Positions 1-7,799 are shown, counted from the first letter of the stretch. The stretch: DNA of 44,857 bases from an uncultured Clostridia bacterium (GCA_947625435.1 CANQOI010000012.1:1-44857); one strand, 5' to 3'. Numbers and translations: made by a program. The notes: a model not told the origin generated them from the letters alone.

Positions 1-9
1 AAAGAAACC

Positions 10-43
10 GATGGCCATTTGCTAATAAACAGTATAGGCCATC
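10..43 (+). terminator. Weak hairpin at the left edge, possible tail of an upstream transcript
   Basis: GATGGCC (10-16) can pair with GGCCATC (37-43) around a 20-base loop, followed by TGTATTTTAATT. This may be the terminator of a gene left of the window. The stem is short and the loop large, so the call is weak. I recognise no RNA gene in bases 1-138. Confidence 0.25.
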
Positions 44-138
44 TGTATTTTAATTCAAGCTACCTCTGAACAGTAACGATGTAGGCGGGCTCTGCTCCGT
101 GGTTTTATTTTACTCTTCTCTTTTATGTTTTTTTAAAG

Positions 139-165
139 TATAATATATCCGTTATCCAAAGGAGG
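139..165 (+). promoter_or_regulatory. Extended promoter -10 and ribosome binding site of mecA
   Basis: A perfect TATAAT lies at 139-144, and the ribosome binding site AAAGGAGG at 158-165 sits 8 bases before the ATG at 174. No good -35 element is seen 17 bases upstream (TTCTCT). The site fixes the mecA start and suggests that transcription of the mecA-larC operon begins here. Confidence 0.5.
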
Positions 166-173
166 CATGCTAT

Positions 174-1142
174 ATGAGGATCGTCAGGATAGCCGAAAAT
201 GCGATAAACATATATTTAAGCGAGAAGGATCTCGCCTCAAGAAATCTTGCGGCGGACACTCTTAAAGAAGATTCACATGAATTTGACAAGCTCGTGTGGG
301 ATGCGATAGATCATGCAAATATAGAGTTCGGACATGAATTCGAAGACCGCCAACTCAGCATAGTAAATAAATATGACGGCAACGGCGGCCTGGTGCTCAC
401 CATATCGCACGATGCGGAATCGTCATACGGCGACGAAGATTATATCAAAGACCCGAACAATAACGCCAACAAAAAAATAGACAGATATTTCAGAAATATA
501 CTGAGGAGCAGTAACAGCATATATCCCGATAAATATGCCGACAACGGCGCATACGATGCATATGAGGAGTTCGATGAGGACGGCGCCGAATTCGAAGACA
601 ATAATCAGCAGAGCGATGATATGAGAGGCAATGACCGGCATATTTCGGCCGTGCTCAACGTATCTCCCGATGAACTTAAAGAGCTTCTCAGGCGGATAAA
701 TATGATCGTACAGGATTCGCAGCTTCCCGGTCAGCAGGCCGCATCCGGCGGTAAGCGTGCCGACGTAAGCCGCACTGCCACGCCCGATCAGAAATCGCTG
801 TCACCCGTTAAATTCACAAATGTAACGGGCAGGCATACCGCCGCATCCGATTGGGATGTGCTCATATTCCCCGAGATGAACGATATGCTTGAATTTTTCT
901 CGCGCAACAAATCCTTCAAGAGCATAGCATCTTCTCTTTATTCATACAGGGGCGCTTATTATCTCGTACTCAAGCCTAACAGCAGGAACCTCAATATGCT
1001 GAACAGGCTCGAGTCTCTCGTGATCGACTATAATGCCACATATCTGCCCGCCGAAACATTCCTGCCTCTTCTGAAAGAGCGCGGTACGTTGATAATGGAA
1101 ACAGGCGCGATATCCAAGCTTATTTCCTATTTTGAACTGTAA
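174..1142 (+). CDS. mecA: MecA-type adaptor protein (negative regulator of competence family)
   Basis: Proteins of the MecA family deliver substrates such as ComK to the ClpC/ClpP protease in Firmicutes. The 322-residue product has the two-part layout of the family. The N-terminal part (about 1-110) opens with MRIVRIAENAINIYL and is rich in acidic residues. A low-complexity acidic and Gln-rich linker follows (about 125-215). The C-terminal domain (about 225-322) contains WDVLIFPEMNDMLEFFSR and SSLYSYRGAYYLVLK, like the MecA C-terminal ClpC-binding domain. It is longer than the roughly 220 residues of B. subtilis MecA, mainly through the linker. The start is set by AAAGGAGG 8 bases upstream. 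It is the first gene of an apparent operon whose next start codon touches its stop. The substrate in this organism cannot be read from sequence. Confidence 0.8.
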   Translation: MRIVRIAENAINIYLSEKDLASRNLAADTLKEDSHEFDKLVWDAIDHANIEFGHEFEDRQLSIVNKYDGNGGLVLTISHDAESSYGDEDYIKDPNNNANKKIDRYFRNILRSSNSIYPDKYADNGAYDAYEEFDEDGAEFEDNNQQSDDMRGNDRHISAVLNVSPDELKELLRRINMIVQDSQLPGQQAASGGKRADVSRTATPDQKSLSPVKFTNVTGRHTAASDWDVLIFPEMNDMLEFFSRNKSFKSIASSLYSYRGAYYLVLKPNSRNLNMLNRLESLVIDYNATYLPAETFLPLLKERGTLIMETGAISKLISYFEL

Positions 1143-1143
1143 G

Positions 1144-2115
1144 ATGCGATATATAAGAATGAAAGATACCGATCTTGATCTTAGCTGTGTATGCCTCGGC
1201 GGAGCAGGCTTCGGTAATACTTTGAGCGAAAAGGATACGTTCTCACTTCTCGACGCTTTTGTGGGCGGCGGCGGAAATTTTATAGACACGGCCAACGTAT
1301 ACTGCAGGTGGGTGCCCGGACTTGAAAACTGCAGCGAGAGGATAATAGGTCGTTGGCTCAGATCAAGGAAAATGTACGGCAAGGTAACGGTTGCCACAAA
1401 GGGAGCCCATTATACGATAGACGACGCTTACAGAACGCCGCGTCTTTCAAAAAGTGAGATACGCAGCGACCTTGAAGACAGTCTGAAAGCGCTCGGCACC
1501 GACGTTATAGATTTTTACTGGCTCCACAGAGATGACACGCAAAGGCCTGTCGAAGAGATCACGGACTCACTCGAGGAATTCAGGAAAGACGGAATGATAA
1601 GATATTACGGCTTCTCGAATTTCACGACAGAGCGCGTCATGAGAGCACGCGCATATCTCAATTCGGCCGGTCTTAACGGGCCTTATGCGGTATCGAATCA
1701 ATGGAGCATGGCGTCCGTCAACAGAGACAGAAATATAAACAGGGATCCGACTCTCGTGCTTTTCGACGAAAATGAATATAAAATGCATGAAGCCACCGGT
1801 CTGCCCGCTGTCCCCTACTCTTCCACCGCACTCGGCTTTTTCGATAAGCTTAACAGATACGGCGAAGATATGCCGCGCCACATATACGATGCATATTACA
1901 ATGAAGACAATGTCAGAAAATACAAAATGCTCATCAGGCTGTCGGAGGAAACGGGTCATTCCGTGCACGCGCTGTCGATAGCGTGGCTTCTGTCCAAAAG
2001 ATTTCAGGTATTCCCCGTATGCGGCGCATCGAACACCGCGCAGCTTAATGATATAATGACAGCGGCAGACATTGATGTGAATTTATTTCAAGAAGGAGGA
2101 TTTCCCGAATTATGA
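1144..2115 (+). CDS. Aldo/keto reductase
   Basis: An NAD(P)H-dependent oxidoreductase of the aldo/keto reductase superfamily ((beta/alpha)8 barrel, cytoplasmic). The catalytic tetrad can be placed: Asp and Tyr in IDTANVY, Lys in VATKGAHYT and His in FYWLHRDD. The C-terminal cofactor region (VFPVCGASNTAQL) is also present. The length of about 323 residues is normal for the family. The ATG at 1144 follows the mecA stop directly. An in-frame ATG at 1132 overlaps mecA and is the alternative; neither has a strong ribosome binding site, so translational coupling is likely. The end overlaps the larB start by four bases (ATGA). The substrate is unknown. A role tied to the larBC cofactor genes is only inferred from position. 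Confidence 0.85.
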   Translation: MRYIRMKDTDLDLSCVCLGGAGFGNTLSEKDTFSLLDAFVGGGGNFIDTANVYCRWVPGLENCSERIIGRWLRSRKMYGKVTVATKGAHYTIDDAYRTPRLSKSEIRSDLEDSLKALGTDVIDFYWLHRDDTQRPVEEITDSLEEFRKDGMIRYYGFSNFTTERVMRARAYLNSAGLNGPYAVSNQWSMASVNRDRNINRDPTLVLFDENEYKMHEATGLPAVPYSSTALGFFDKLNRYGEDMPRHIYDAYYNEDNVRKYKMLIRLSEETGHSVHALSIAWLLSKRFQVFPVCGASNTAQLNDIMTAADIDVNLFQEGGFPEL

Positions 2116-2885
2116 ACAGTGAGATAAGAAGACTTCTCGAGGGCGTGCGATCCGGAGACGTTTCAGTGGACGAAGCGCTTGTCAGGCTTAAATCTGCCCC
2201 GTTTGAAGACATAGGATACGCAAAAGTGGATCTTCACAGAAATATACGTCAGGGAGCCTCCGAGATCATATACGGAAGCGGCAAAACGCCCTCTCAGATA
2301 TCCGGCATAATAAGCACTATGAAGAAAAACTCACAGGAGCGCATACTGATCACCCGCATAACAAAAGAAAGCGCATACGAGATAGGCAGATCTCATGAGC
2401 TGAAATATTACGAAGACGCGAGGTGCGGCATCATTGGTGAAATGCCTGTTCCCGACGGCATAGGAAGCATTGTTGTGGCAACGGGAGGCACGAGCGACAT
2501 TCCGGTCGCGGAAGAGGCGGCCGTGACTGCCGAATTTCTCGGAAACAATGTGGTCCGCTTATACGATGTGGGTGTTTCGGGGCTTCACAGGCTCCTCGCT
2601 CATAAAGAGCATATTATGAGTGCAAGTGTCATAGTCGCAGTCGCCGGAATGGAAGGAGCTCTTGCCAGCGTGATTGGGGGCCTTGCGGACTGCCCCGTGA
2701 TAGCAGTGCCTACGAGCGTGGGCTACGGCGCGTCCTTCGGAGGCGTTGCGGCTCTTCTTTCTATGCTCAATTCATGTGCCAGCGGTGTGTCTGTCGTAAA
2801 TATCGACAATGGCTTCGGCGGAGGATATATCGCCGGCATGATAAATCACATGGAGGTTAAAAACAATGAGAATTCTGTACATTGA
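2112..2885 (+). CDS. larB: LarB, nickel-pincer cofactor synthesis (P2CMN synthase)
   Basis: LarB carboxylates and hydrolyses nicotinic acid adenine dinucleotide to pyridinium-3,5-biscarboxylic acid mononucleotide, the first step towards the nickel-pincer nucleotide cofactor. The protein (257 residues) belongs to the PurE-like AIR carboxylase superfamily. An N-terminal helical part (RRLLEGVRSGDVSVDEAL, DIGYAKVDLHR) precedes a PurE-like core with VVATGGTSDIPVAEEAA and a Gly-rich end (VPTSVGYGASFGGVAALL, NGFGGGY) typical of LarB. Its start overlaps the previous gene by four bases and its end overlaps larC by 20 bases, so the three are one transcriptional unit. AAGGAGGATTTCCCGAATT precedes the ATG. 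No larA or larE is in the window. Confidence 0.88.
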   Translation: MNSEIRRLLEGVRSGDVSVDEALVRLKSAPFEDIGYAKVDLHRNIRQGASEIIYGSGKTPSQISGIISTMKKNSQERILITRITKESAYEIGRSHELKYYEDARCGIIGEMPVPDGIGSIVVATGGTSDIPVAEEAAVTAEFLGNNVVRLYDVGVSGLHRLLAHKEHIMSASVIVAVAGMEGALASVIGGLADCPVIAVPTSVGYGASFGGVAALLSMLNSCASGVSVVNIDNGFGGGYIAGMINHMEVKNNENSVH

Positions 2886-4089
2886 CTGTTCAATGGGCGC
2901 ATCCGGAGATATGCTCACAGGCGCTCTTTCGGAGCTGATTGCGGACCAGGAGGGCTTTATACGTGAAATGAATGAAGCCGGTATCCCCGGAGTACATATT
3001 TCAAAAGAGCCTTCGGTAAAATGCGGTATTACCGGCACTCATATCTCTGTCAGCATAAACGGCACCGATGAGATATCGCACATGCATGCTCATGAACATG
3101 CGCACGAGCACGAGCATACACATACACATACACATACGCATGCACATGCTCATGCGTCAATGCACGAGATCGGGCACATAATATCCCATTTGAATCTGCC
3201 GGATGCCGTTAAAAATGATATCACTGCCGTTTATACGCTTATAGCCGAAGCCGAAAGCCGCGCCCACGGCGTGCCTGTATGTGATATACATTTTCACGAA
3301 GTCGGCACTGCCGACGCGATAGCGGATATCGCCGGAGTATGCGTTCTGATAAACAGGCTCGATCCGGATAAGATCATCGTATCTCCGGTATGTACGGGAT
3401 ACGGCCATGTAAAATGCGCCCACGGCATACTTCCCGTCCCCGCGCCGGCTACAGCGGATATTTTACGGGGAGTCCCGATATACGCCGGTAAAACAGAGCA
3501 TGAGCTCTGCACTCCTACCGGAGCCGCTCTCATTAAGCATTTCGCGTCCGGATTCGGTGAAATGCCCCTTATGACTCCCGAAGCTGTCGGATACGGTATG
3601 GGCAATATGGATTTTGATACGGCAAACTGCGTGCGCGCGATAATAGGAGAAACCGCGGGAAGTACGGATTCTGTGACCGAGCTTTCATGCAACGTGGACG
3701 ATATGACTGCCGAAGCAATAGGCTTTGCATGCGACAGGCTCATGGAAGCCGGCGCGCTCGATGTGTTCACGGTGCCTGCAGGCATGAAAAAATCGCGTCC
3801 CGGCACTCTCATCTGCGTTTTATGCAAGGAATCCGATAAACACGATATAGTGCGCATGATGTTCAGTCTTACGAGCACGATAGGCATACGCGAATCGAAA
3901 AAGGAAAGATATATACTTGACAGAAAGGCCGAGACACTGGATACGCCGTTCGGGACCGTAAGGGGTAAGATCTCTTACGGATACGGAGTGAAACGTTCAA
4001 AATATGAATATGACGACCTGTCGCGCATAGCAAGATCCAATAATATAAGTCTTGCCGACGCGGCCGCTTTATTGGACTCCGATCGATAA
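2866..4089 (+). CDS. larC: LarC, nickel insertion protein for the pincer cofactor
   Basis: LarC is the CTP-dependent cyclometallase that inserts nickel into the bisthiocarboxylated nucleotide. The N-terminus MRILYIDCSMGASGDMLTGA is characteristic. A His-rich run (residues 72-100, alternating His with Ala, Glu or Thr) is followed by the conserved stretch HFHEVGTADAIADIAGV. The C-terminal half carries LSCNVDDMTAEAIG and PAGMKKSRPGTLICVLC. At 407 residues it is a complete single frame, unlike Lactobacillus plantarum where larC1/larC2 are joined by programmed frameshifting. GGAGG at 2852-2856 sets the ATG. Part of the His run is coded by a CATACA microsatellite (3115-3132), whose unit length keeps the frame. 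An XRE or LarR regulator is not seen nearby. Confidence 0.9.
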   Translation: MRILYIDCSMGASGDMLTGALSELIADQEGFIREMNEAGIPGVHISKEPSVKCGITGTHISVSINGTDEISHMHAHEHAHEHEHTHTHTHTHAHAHASMHEIGHIISHLNLPDAVKNDITAVYTLIAEAESRAHGVPVCDIHFHEVGTADAIADIAGVCVLINRLDPDKIIVSPVCTGYGHVKCAHGILPVPAPATADILRGVPIYAGKTEHELCTPTGAALIKHFASGFGEMPLMTPEAVGYGMGNMDFDTANCVRAIIGETAGSTDSVTELSCNVDDMTAEAIGFACDRLMEAGALDVFTVPAGMKKSRPGTLICVLCKESDKHDIVRMMFSLTSTIGIRESKKERYILDRKAETLDTPFGTVRGKISYGYGVKRSKYEYDDLSRIARSNNISLADAAALLDSDR

Positions 4090-4091
4090 AC

Positions 4092-4109
4092 GTGCGCCGC
4101 CGGGCGCAC
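4092..4109. terminator. Short GC-rich hairpin after larC
   Basis: GTGCGCC (4092-4098) pairs with GGCGCAC (4103-4109) around GCCG, three bases past the larC stop. There is no U-run directly after it on the plus strand, so it may act with the larger hairpin at 4119-4165 or as an mRNA 3'-end stabiliser. Confidence 0.45.
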
Positions 4110-4111
4110 CA

Positions 4112-4165
4112 CATAAAAATGCGGCCCGGGCACGAGCCTTCTCAAGGCCGGATGCCGGGCCGCAT
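4112..4165 (-). terminator. Long two-part hairpin between converging genes, terminator for the minus strand
   Basis: ATGCGGCCCGG (4119-4129) pairs perfectly with CCGGGCCGCAT (4155-4165). The apex holds a second stem, GCCTT (4136-4140) with AAGGC (4144-4148). Read on the minus strand the stem is followed by a U-rich run, so it fits as intrinsic terminator of the zinc-ribbon gene; read on the plus strand it would also close the larC transcript. Confidence 0.65.
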
Positions 4166-4194
4166 ATGTTTCCGTCTACATGACCGCCGTTTTT

Positions 4195-4671
4195 TTATTC
4201 CTCATCATCGTGATGATCGTGATCGTGACCGTGATCATGATCATGATGCTTGTGATGTTCATGTCCGCAGCAGCAGCCGTCGTCATCGCAGTCGTCAACC
4301 CACTCTATCTGTATTTCTTCTTTACAGTTAGGGCAAATTATGACGCCTTTATCGTCATCGATCACAGCTTCGTCAAGCTCTATCTCAGCGCCGCAATTGG
4401 GGCACTCTACCTCTGCATATTCCGTTTCGTCGTCACAGCAGTCGCAGTCCCCGTCCAGGCATTCCTCTACATCGGAAAGACGCTCGTCAATTTCGTCCAC
4501 ACTATCGAGGATCTCATTTTGTGTGTCTTCATTCTCTTCAACGGAAATAGCGATATCGTCAATGACATCGATGATGAGATTGAGGAGCTTACCCATATCC
4601 GTATCCTTGTCGATCTTAAGTCCGTCGGCAAATCCTCTTAAATAATTAACCCTCTCAGATAAATAACCCAT
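4195..4671 (-). CDS. Zinc-ribbon protein with His/Asp-rich tail (CD1247-type N-terminal domain)
   Basis: A conserved Clostridia protein of unknown function, 158 residues. The N-terminus MGYLSERVNYLRGFADGL matches what I know as the CD1247 N-terminal domain, often found alone or with a zinc ribbon and sometimes wrongly named an AraC regulator. Residues about 20-75 are acidic and predicted helical or coiled coil. A four-cysteine ribbon follows (CPNCGAEIEL and CPNCKEEIQ), preceded by a CDCC cluster and followed by CCCG. The C-terminus is a His/Asp tail (HEHHKHHDHDHGHDHD) able to bind divalent metals. The start at 4671 is set by AAGGAGG seven bases upstream; a GTG at 4692 overlaps that site and is rejected. 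It lies directly downstream of efp in the same direction and converges with larC. Confidence 0.75.
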   Translation of the reverse strand: MGYLSERVNYLRGFADGLKIDKDTDMGKLLNLIIDVIDDIAISVEENEDTQNEILDSVDEIDERLSDVEECLDGDCDCCDDETEYAEVECPNCGAEIELDEAVIDDDKGVIICPNCKEEIQIEWVDDCDDDGCCCGHEHHKHHDHDHGHDHDHHDDEE

Positions 4672-4709
4672 ACCGAAAACCTCCTTATTCACTGTATTGA
4701 GCGTACCTG

Positions 4710-5267
4710 TCAGGCGCGCTCCATGTACTCTTCGGTCCTTGTATCAATACGTATCCTCTCGCCTTTGTTCACAAACAGAGGTACCTTAACGCTGGCTCCC
4801 GTCTCAACCACAGCGGGCTTTGTGGCGCCTGTCGCCGTATCGCCTTTGAATCCGGGCTCTGTATCTATGACTTCGAGCTCAACAAATATAGGCGGCTCGA
4901 TCCCGAAAACGCTTCCCTTGTATGAAAGTATCTTGCATATGTCATTTTCCTTTACGAATTTGAGCGAATCTCCCACGGTAGCCGCATTGACAGGTACGAG
5001 CTCAAATGATTCCATATCCATAAAGTAATAAAGATCGTCGTCTTTATAGCTGTACTGCATGTCCTTTCTTTCGATATGCGCCTTCGGAAGCTTGTCCGAT
5101 GGGTTGAAGGAACGCTCTACCGTAGCTCCCGTTATCACATTTTTGATCTTTGTCCTTACAAAAGCCGCTCCCTTGCCCGGCTTCACGTGCTGAAATTCTA
5201 TTACCTGATAGACATTGCCGTCCATTTCAAAAGTAATTCCGTTTCTGAAATCTCCTGCAGAAATCAT
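4710..5267 (-). CDS. efp: Translation elongation factor P
   Basis: EF-P binds between the P and E sites of ribosomes stalled at polyproline and stimulates peptide bond formation. The 185-residue length is standard. Domain I begins [17 protein letters not shown] and carries the conserved loop [14 protein letters not shown], whose tip residue is Lys, the position modified in many bacteria. The OB-fold domains follow, ending with the signature [30 protein letters not shown] directly precedes the ATG. A promoter TTGTGT-17-TAAAAT (5308-5336) lies 40 bases upstream. The gene shares its upstream region with the divergent solute-binding protein gene, and a 26-bp tandem repeat lies between them. This organism encodes proline-rich surface proteins (see the PQQ lipoprotein at 41961), plausible EF-P clients. 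Confidence 0.97.
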   Translation of the reverse strand: MISAGDFRNGITFEMDGNVYQVIEFQHVKPGKGAAFVRTKIKNVITGATVERSFNPSDKLPKAHIERKDMQYSYKDDDLYYFMDMESFELVPVNAATVGDSLKFVKENDICKILSYKGSVFGIEPPIFVELEVIDTEPGFKGDTATGATKPAVVETGASVKVPLFVNKGERIRIDTRTEEYMERA

Positions 5268-5307
5268 GTGTTAACCTCCAATAAAATTAAAAACAAGTTT
5301 TCGATAT

Positions 5308-5336
5308 ATTTTACATCATGTGAGGTGAAAACACAA
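5308..5336 (-). promoter_or_regulatory. Promoter of efp
   Basis: On the minus strand TTGTGT (5331-5336) and TAAAAT (5308-5313) are separated by 17 bases. The -35 abuts the 26-bp tandem repeat that starts at 5337. Confidence 0.55.
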
Positions 5337-5388
5337 CTGTTATTTTGAAAGGGCCGCGGCCGCTGTTATTTTGAAAGGGCCGCGGCCG
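5337..5388. repeat. Two perfect tandem copies of a 26-bp GC-rich unit
   Basis: Bases 5337-5362 and 5363-5388 are identical 26-mers. Each joins an AT-rich half (CTGTTATTTTGAAA) to GGGCCGCGGCCG, which contains the self-complementary GGCCGCGGCC and, with the next base, a GCGGCCGC octamer. The unit lies between divergent genes, directly upstream of the efp -35. Each copy can fold into a short hairpin. It may be a recent slippage duplication or a regulatory element; nothing in the sequence decides this. Confidence 0.9.
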
Positions 5389-5413
5389 CATACCGAAAAT
5401 GCATATTCGTATA

Positions 5414-5442
5414 TTGCATACTTTACCTTTTTGTGTTAACAT
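5414..5442 (+). promoter_or_regulatory. Probable promoter of the solute-binding protein gene
   Basis: TTGCAT (5414-5419) and TAACAT (5437-5442) are 17 bases apart, about 38 bases before the ATG at 5480. The -10 is imperfect. Confidence 0.4.
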
Positions 5443-5479
5443 AACGCTATCAATCATAAGTTGCTGAGGTGAATATTTT

Positions 5480-6859
5480 ATGTTCAGAGACAAAAAGCAC
5501 ATTCTGAAATATCTGAAATCGGCCGCTGTTATAGTCATCATATCAGCGATTCTTTTCAGCGTATCGGCATATAAGAAACTTGCTCCCATACAGAGCGGAA
5601 TACTCGAAGATGATGACGAGCTCGACATAGGCGGTGAGATCACATTCACCATATCCAACGAGAGCGGCACACGTTCGGAGGCTGCCGCACCGATAGCCTT
5701 CGCGAATGCTTTCATGAAGAAATACCCCAACGTTACCGTTCACGTAGACGAAGATAACCGCGGAAATTATCCTACACGTATATCCTCCGGTGAGATAGGT
5801 GACGTTTTCTGGTGCGACGGAAACGACGCGCGCAATTACAAGGAGAATCATAATGCTCTCATGATGCTCGACTATTACAGGGATCGCCTCGGCATAGACA
5901 TAGACAATGTATTTTCCGGAGCGCTCATGAGCGGAATGATAGACGGACGTCTTTACATGGTTCCCAGAAACATAGGACAGCAGATACTGATATACAACAG
6001 CGATGCGCTGAGGCAGGCAAATATCTCGATCCCTTCCGGCGGAGAAGCGATAAAGTGGGACGATTTCAAGGATATATGCAGACAACTGACTCTTGAGGAG
6101 AACGGTACATACACGCAGGTAGGCGCGAGCTTCAAGGTATGGTGGTCACCCGTTTGGGCCGCTTTTGCAGAAGGCTGGGGCGGAACATGGATCGATACCG
6201 AGAGCAAGAAGATATCATTTGTATCAGACGATAAAGTCATGAACGGTATAAACGAGCTTGTAAACGCTCTTACGGAAGGCTGGATGAAGGCAGACGTCAC
6301 TCCTTACTCGGGAGCTGCGGCTGACAAATATAAGGGACTTTCCGATCTTGATTATGTATTCCGTACATTCGGAGATCTTCAGTGGATAACGGCTTACGGC
6401 GAGGCATACGATAATGCCAATATTGCCTGGGACTTCTGTTCATTCCCCGAGTTCCCGACACATAAAGTCGTAGCGGGAGCGACAGGTTATGTTGTTTACG
6501 CCAGAACAAGGAATGCAGACACTGCAGCGACATTCGCTCTGTATTTCCTTTCGGAGGACGGACAGAGAGCATACCACGGAACGAGCGGAGGAAATGTACC
6601 GCTTCTTAAATCTATCGCGGGCGAATCTTTCTGGAGAATGCCCGACAGCAAGTGGAGCGACAAGAATTTCGAAGCATTTGTTTCATATCCGGATGCGACA
6701 TTCTCGAGAAGCATGCCGAGTGAAATATCTGCGATACTTTCCAACGAGGCAATGACTACTGCTTTTGCGAGCATCATAAACGGCTCGCGGGATGTGCAGA
6801 CTGTGTTCGCCGAGCTTGAGACAAAGTGCAACGAGACATGGGCTAAGCTGTATAAATAA
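5480..6859 (+). CDS. Extracellular solute-binding protein (family 1, sugar-type)
   Basis: The 459-residue product resembles the substrate-binding components of carbohydrate ABC importers. A basic start and hydrophobic segment (about residues 12-30, SAAVIVIISAILFSVSAY) act as signal or anchor; there is no lipobox cysteine, which is unusual for a Gram-positive binding protein. The mature part has the family hallmarks: a beta-strand after the signal (GGEITFTISN), AFMKKYPNVTVHV, GDVFWCDG, a hinge region with GRLYMVPRNIGQQILIYNSDAL, WDDFKDICRQLT and a Trp-rich ligand-site region. GAGGTGAA precedes the ATG. It stands alone: a terminator follows at 6889 and no permease or ATPase gene of this family is adjacent. 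The ligand cannot be assigned. Confidence 0.8.
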   Translation: MFRDKKHILKYLKSAAVIVIISAILFSVSAYKKLAPIQSGILEDDDELDIGGEITFTISNESGTRSEAAAPIAFANAFMKKYPNVTVHVDEDNRGNYPTRISSGEIGDVFWCDGNDARNYKENHNALMMLDYYRDRLGIDIDNVFSGALMSGMIDGRLYMVPRNIGQQILIYNSDALRQANISIPSGGEAIKWDDFKDICRQLTLEENGTYTQVGASFKVWWSPVWAAFAEGWGGTWIDTESKKISFVSDDKVMNGINELVNALTEGWMKADVTPYSGAAADKYKGLSDLDYVFRTFGDLQWITAYGEAYDNANIAWDFCSFPEFPTHKVVAGATGYVVYARTRNADTAATFALYFLSEDGQRAYHGTSGGNVPLLKSIAGESFWRMPDSKWSDKNFEAFVSYPDATFSRSMPSEISAILSNEAMTTAFASIINGSRDVQTVFAELETKCNETWAKLYK

Positions 6860-6888
6860 CAACATATCATCACATTATCATCGTGCAA

Positions 6889-6927
6889 GAACAGGCTGCC
6901 GCATTAAGAGGCAGCCTGTTCTTTATT
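6889..6927 (+). terminator. Intrinsic terminator of the solute-binding protein gene
   Basis: GAACAGGCTGCC (6889-6900) pairs perfectly with GGCAGCCTGTTC (6910-6921) around a nine-base loop, followed by TTTATT. It also lies beyond the stop of the converging hydrolase gene and could serve both strands. Confidence 0.88.
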
Positions 6928-6959
6928 CAGTAATTAATATATCGTTCTGTCGCCGATCG

Positions 6960-7799
6960 TCAGTCTGCGAAATGTTTCCAAAGCCACCTGCAGCTCATTC
7001 CTATCCATGCGCTTGCATCCGGATTGTCAAAATCCGCACCTTTCAGGTTTGTGGTATGGTTGCACATTGCAAGCCCGTGTGTCCCCTGTTCGAATATATG
7101 CATCTCAAAATCAATACCGCAGCTTTCGAGAGCCGATGCAAATGCAAGTGAATTATATACAGGCACTACGGGATCGGCGCATGTGTGAAATAAAAATGTC
7201 GGCGGTGTGTGCTTTCCCACATTTTTCTCCGCGGAAACATAATCTTTCATGCGTGAGATCTCTTCGCTGTCACCTGATGCTAAGACCTTTCTCAGGACAG
7301 TGTTTATGGTATCCGCGTGAGTTTTACCGCCCGATGTTATAACGGGATATGCCAGTATGACAGCGTCGGGCCTGTTCTCTCCGTTTGCGGAATGTGAAAG
7401 CCTCATTACATCGGGATCGTTCCAGTGTACGCCCTGCATTGCCACAAGATGCCCTCCCGCCGAAAAACCGCATACGGCGATCTTGTGCGGGTCAGTATGC
7501 CATCTTAAAGCATTTTCACGTATCAATCTTATAGCAACAGACAGATCCGCATTTGCCGACGGCCAGAATGCGTCTTCACCTACCGAATAGCGGAGCACGC
7601 CGACATTAAATCCGTCCGCCATATACGCGAAAGCTATAGGATCCGCTTCCCTGTCAGATGTCATGGCATACCCTCCTCCGGGGCACACGAGTACGAAAGG
7701 ACGGTTGTGGGACAATGTTATTTCATTCGACTCATCCTGAATGTATACATCCAATCTGTATTTATCCGAATTGTTCACTTTGAATGTTTCTTTAGTCAT
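6960..7799 (-). CDS. Alpha/beta hydrolase (esterase/acetyl-esterase type)
   Basis: A cytoplasmic serine hydrolase of the alpha/beta fold, of the type often called acetyl esterase or BD-FAE-like. About 279 residues. The oxyanion-hole motif is PGGGYAM, the nucleophile elbow GFSAGGH (Ser), the acid is probably the Asp of HTCADPVVP, and the His lies in EQGTHGLA. The sequence between (YSVGEDAFWPSANADLSVAIRLIREN) also matches the family. No signal peptide is seen. The ATG at 7799 is preferred; a GTG three codons earlier (7808) is the alternative, and neither has a strong ribosome binding site. It converges with the solute-binding gene and lies downstream of rpsT, separated by a terminator. Natural substrate unknown, perhaps acetylated sugars. 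Confidence 0.8.
   Translation of the reverse strand: MTKETFKVNNSDKYRLDVYIQDESNEITLSHNRPFVLVCPGGGYAMTSDREADPIAFAYMADGFNVGVLRYSVGEDAFWPSANADLSVAIRLIRENALRWHTDPHKIAVCGFSAGGHLVAMQGVHWNDPDVMRLSHSANGENRPDAVILAYPVITSGGKTHADTINTVLRKVLASGDSEEISRMKDYVSAEKNVGKHTPPTFLFHTCADPVVPVYNSLAFASALESCGIDFEMHIFEQGTHGLAMCNHTTNLKGADFDNPDASAWIGMSCRWLWKHFAD

Noticed and set aside
60-138. Possible end of a small structural RNA before mecA
   Set aside because: I could not match it to tmRNA, SRP RNA, RNase P RNA or 6S RNA by eye, and the window begins too close to judge.
3294-3887. A 197-codon minus-strand frame opposite larC
   Set aside because: No motifs and no start signals; larC on the other strand is unambiguous.
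2866-4089. Programmed frameshift in larC as in Lactobacillus
   Set aside because: The frame is continuous from the His tract to the C-terminal domain; no frameshift is needed.
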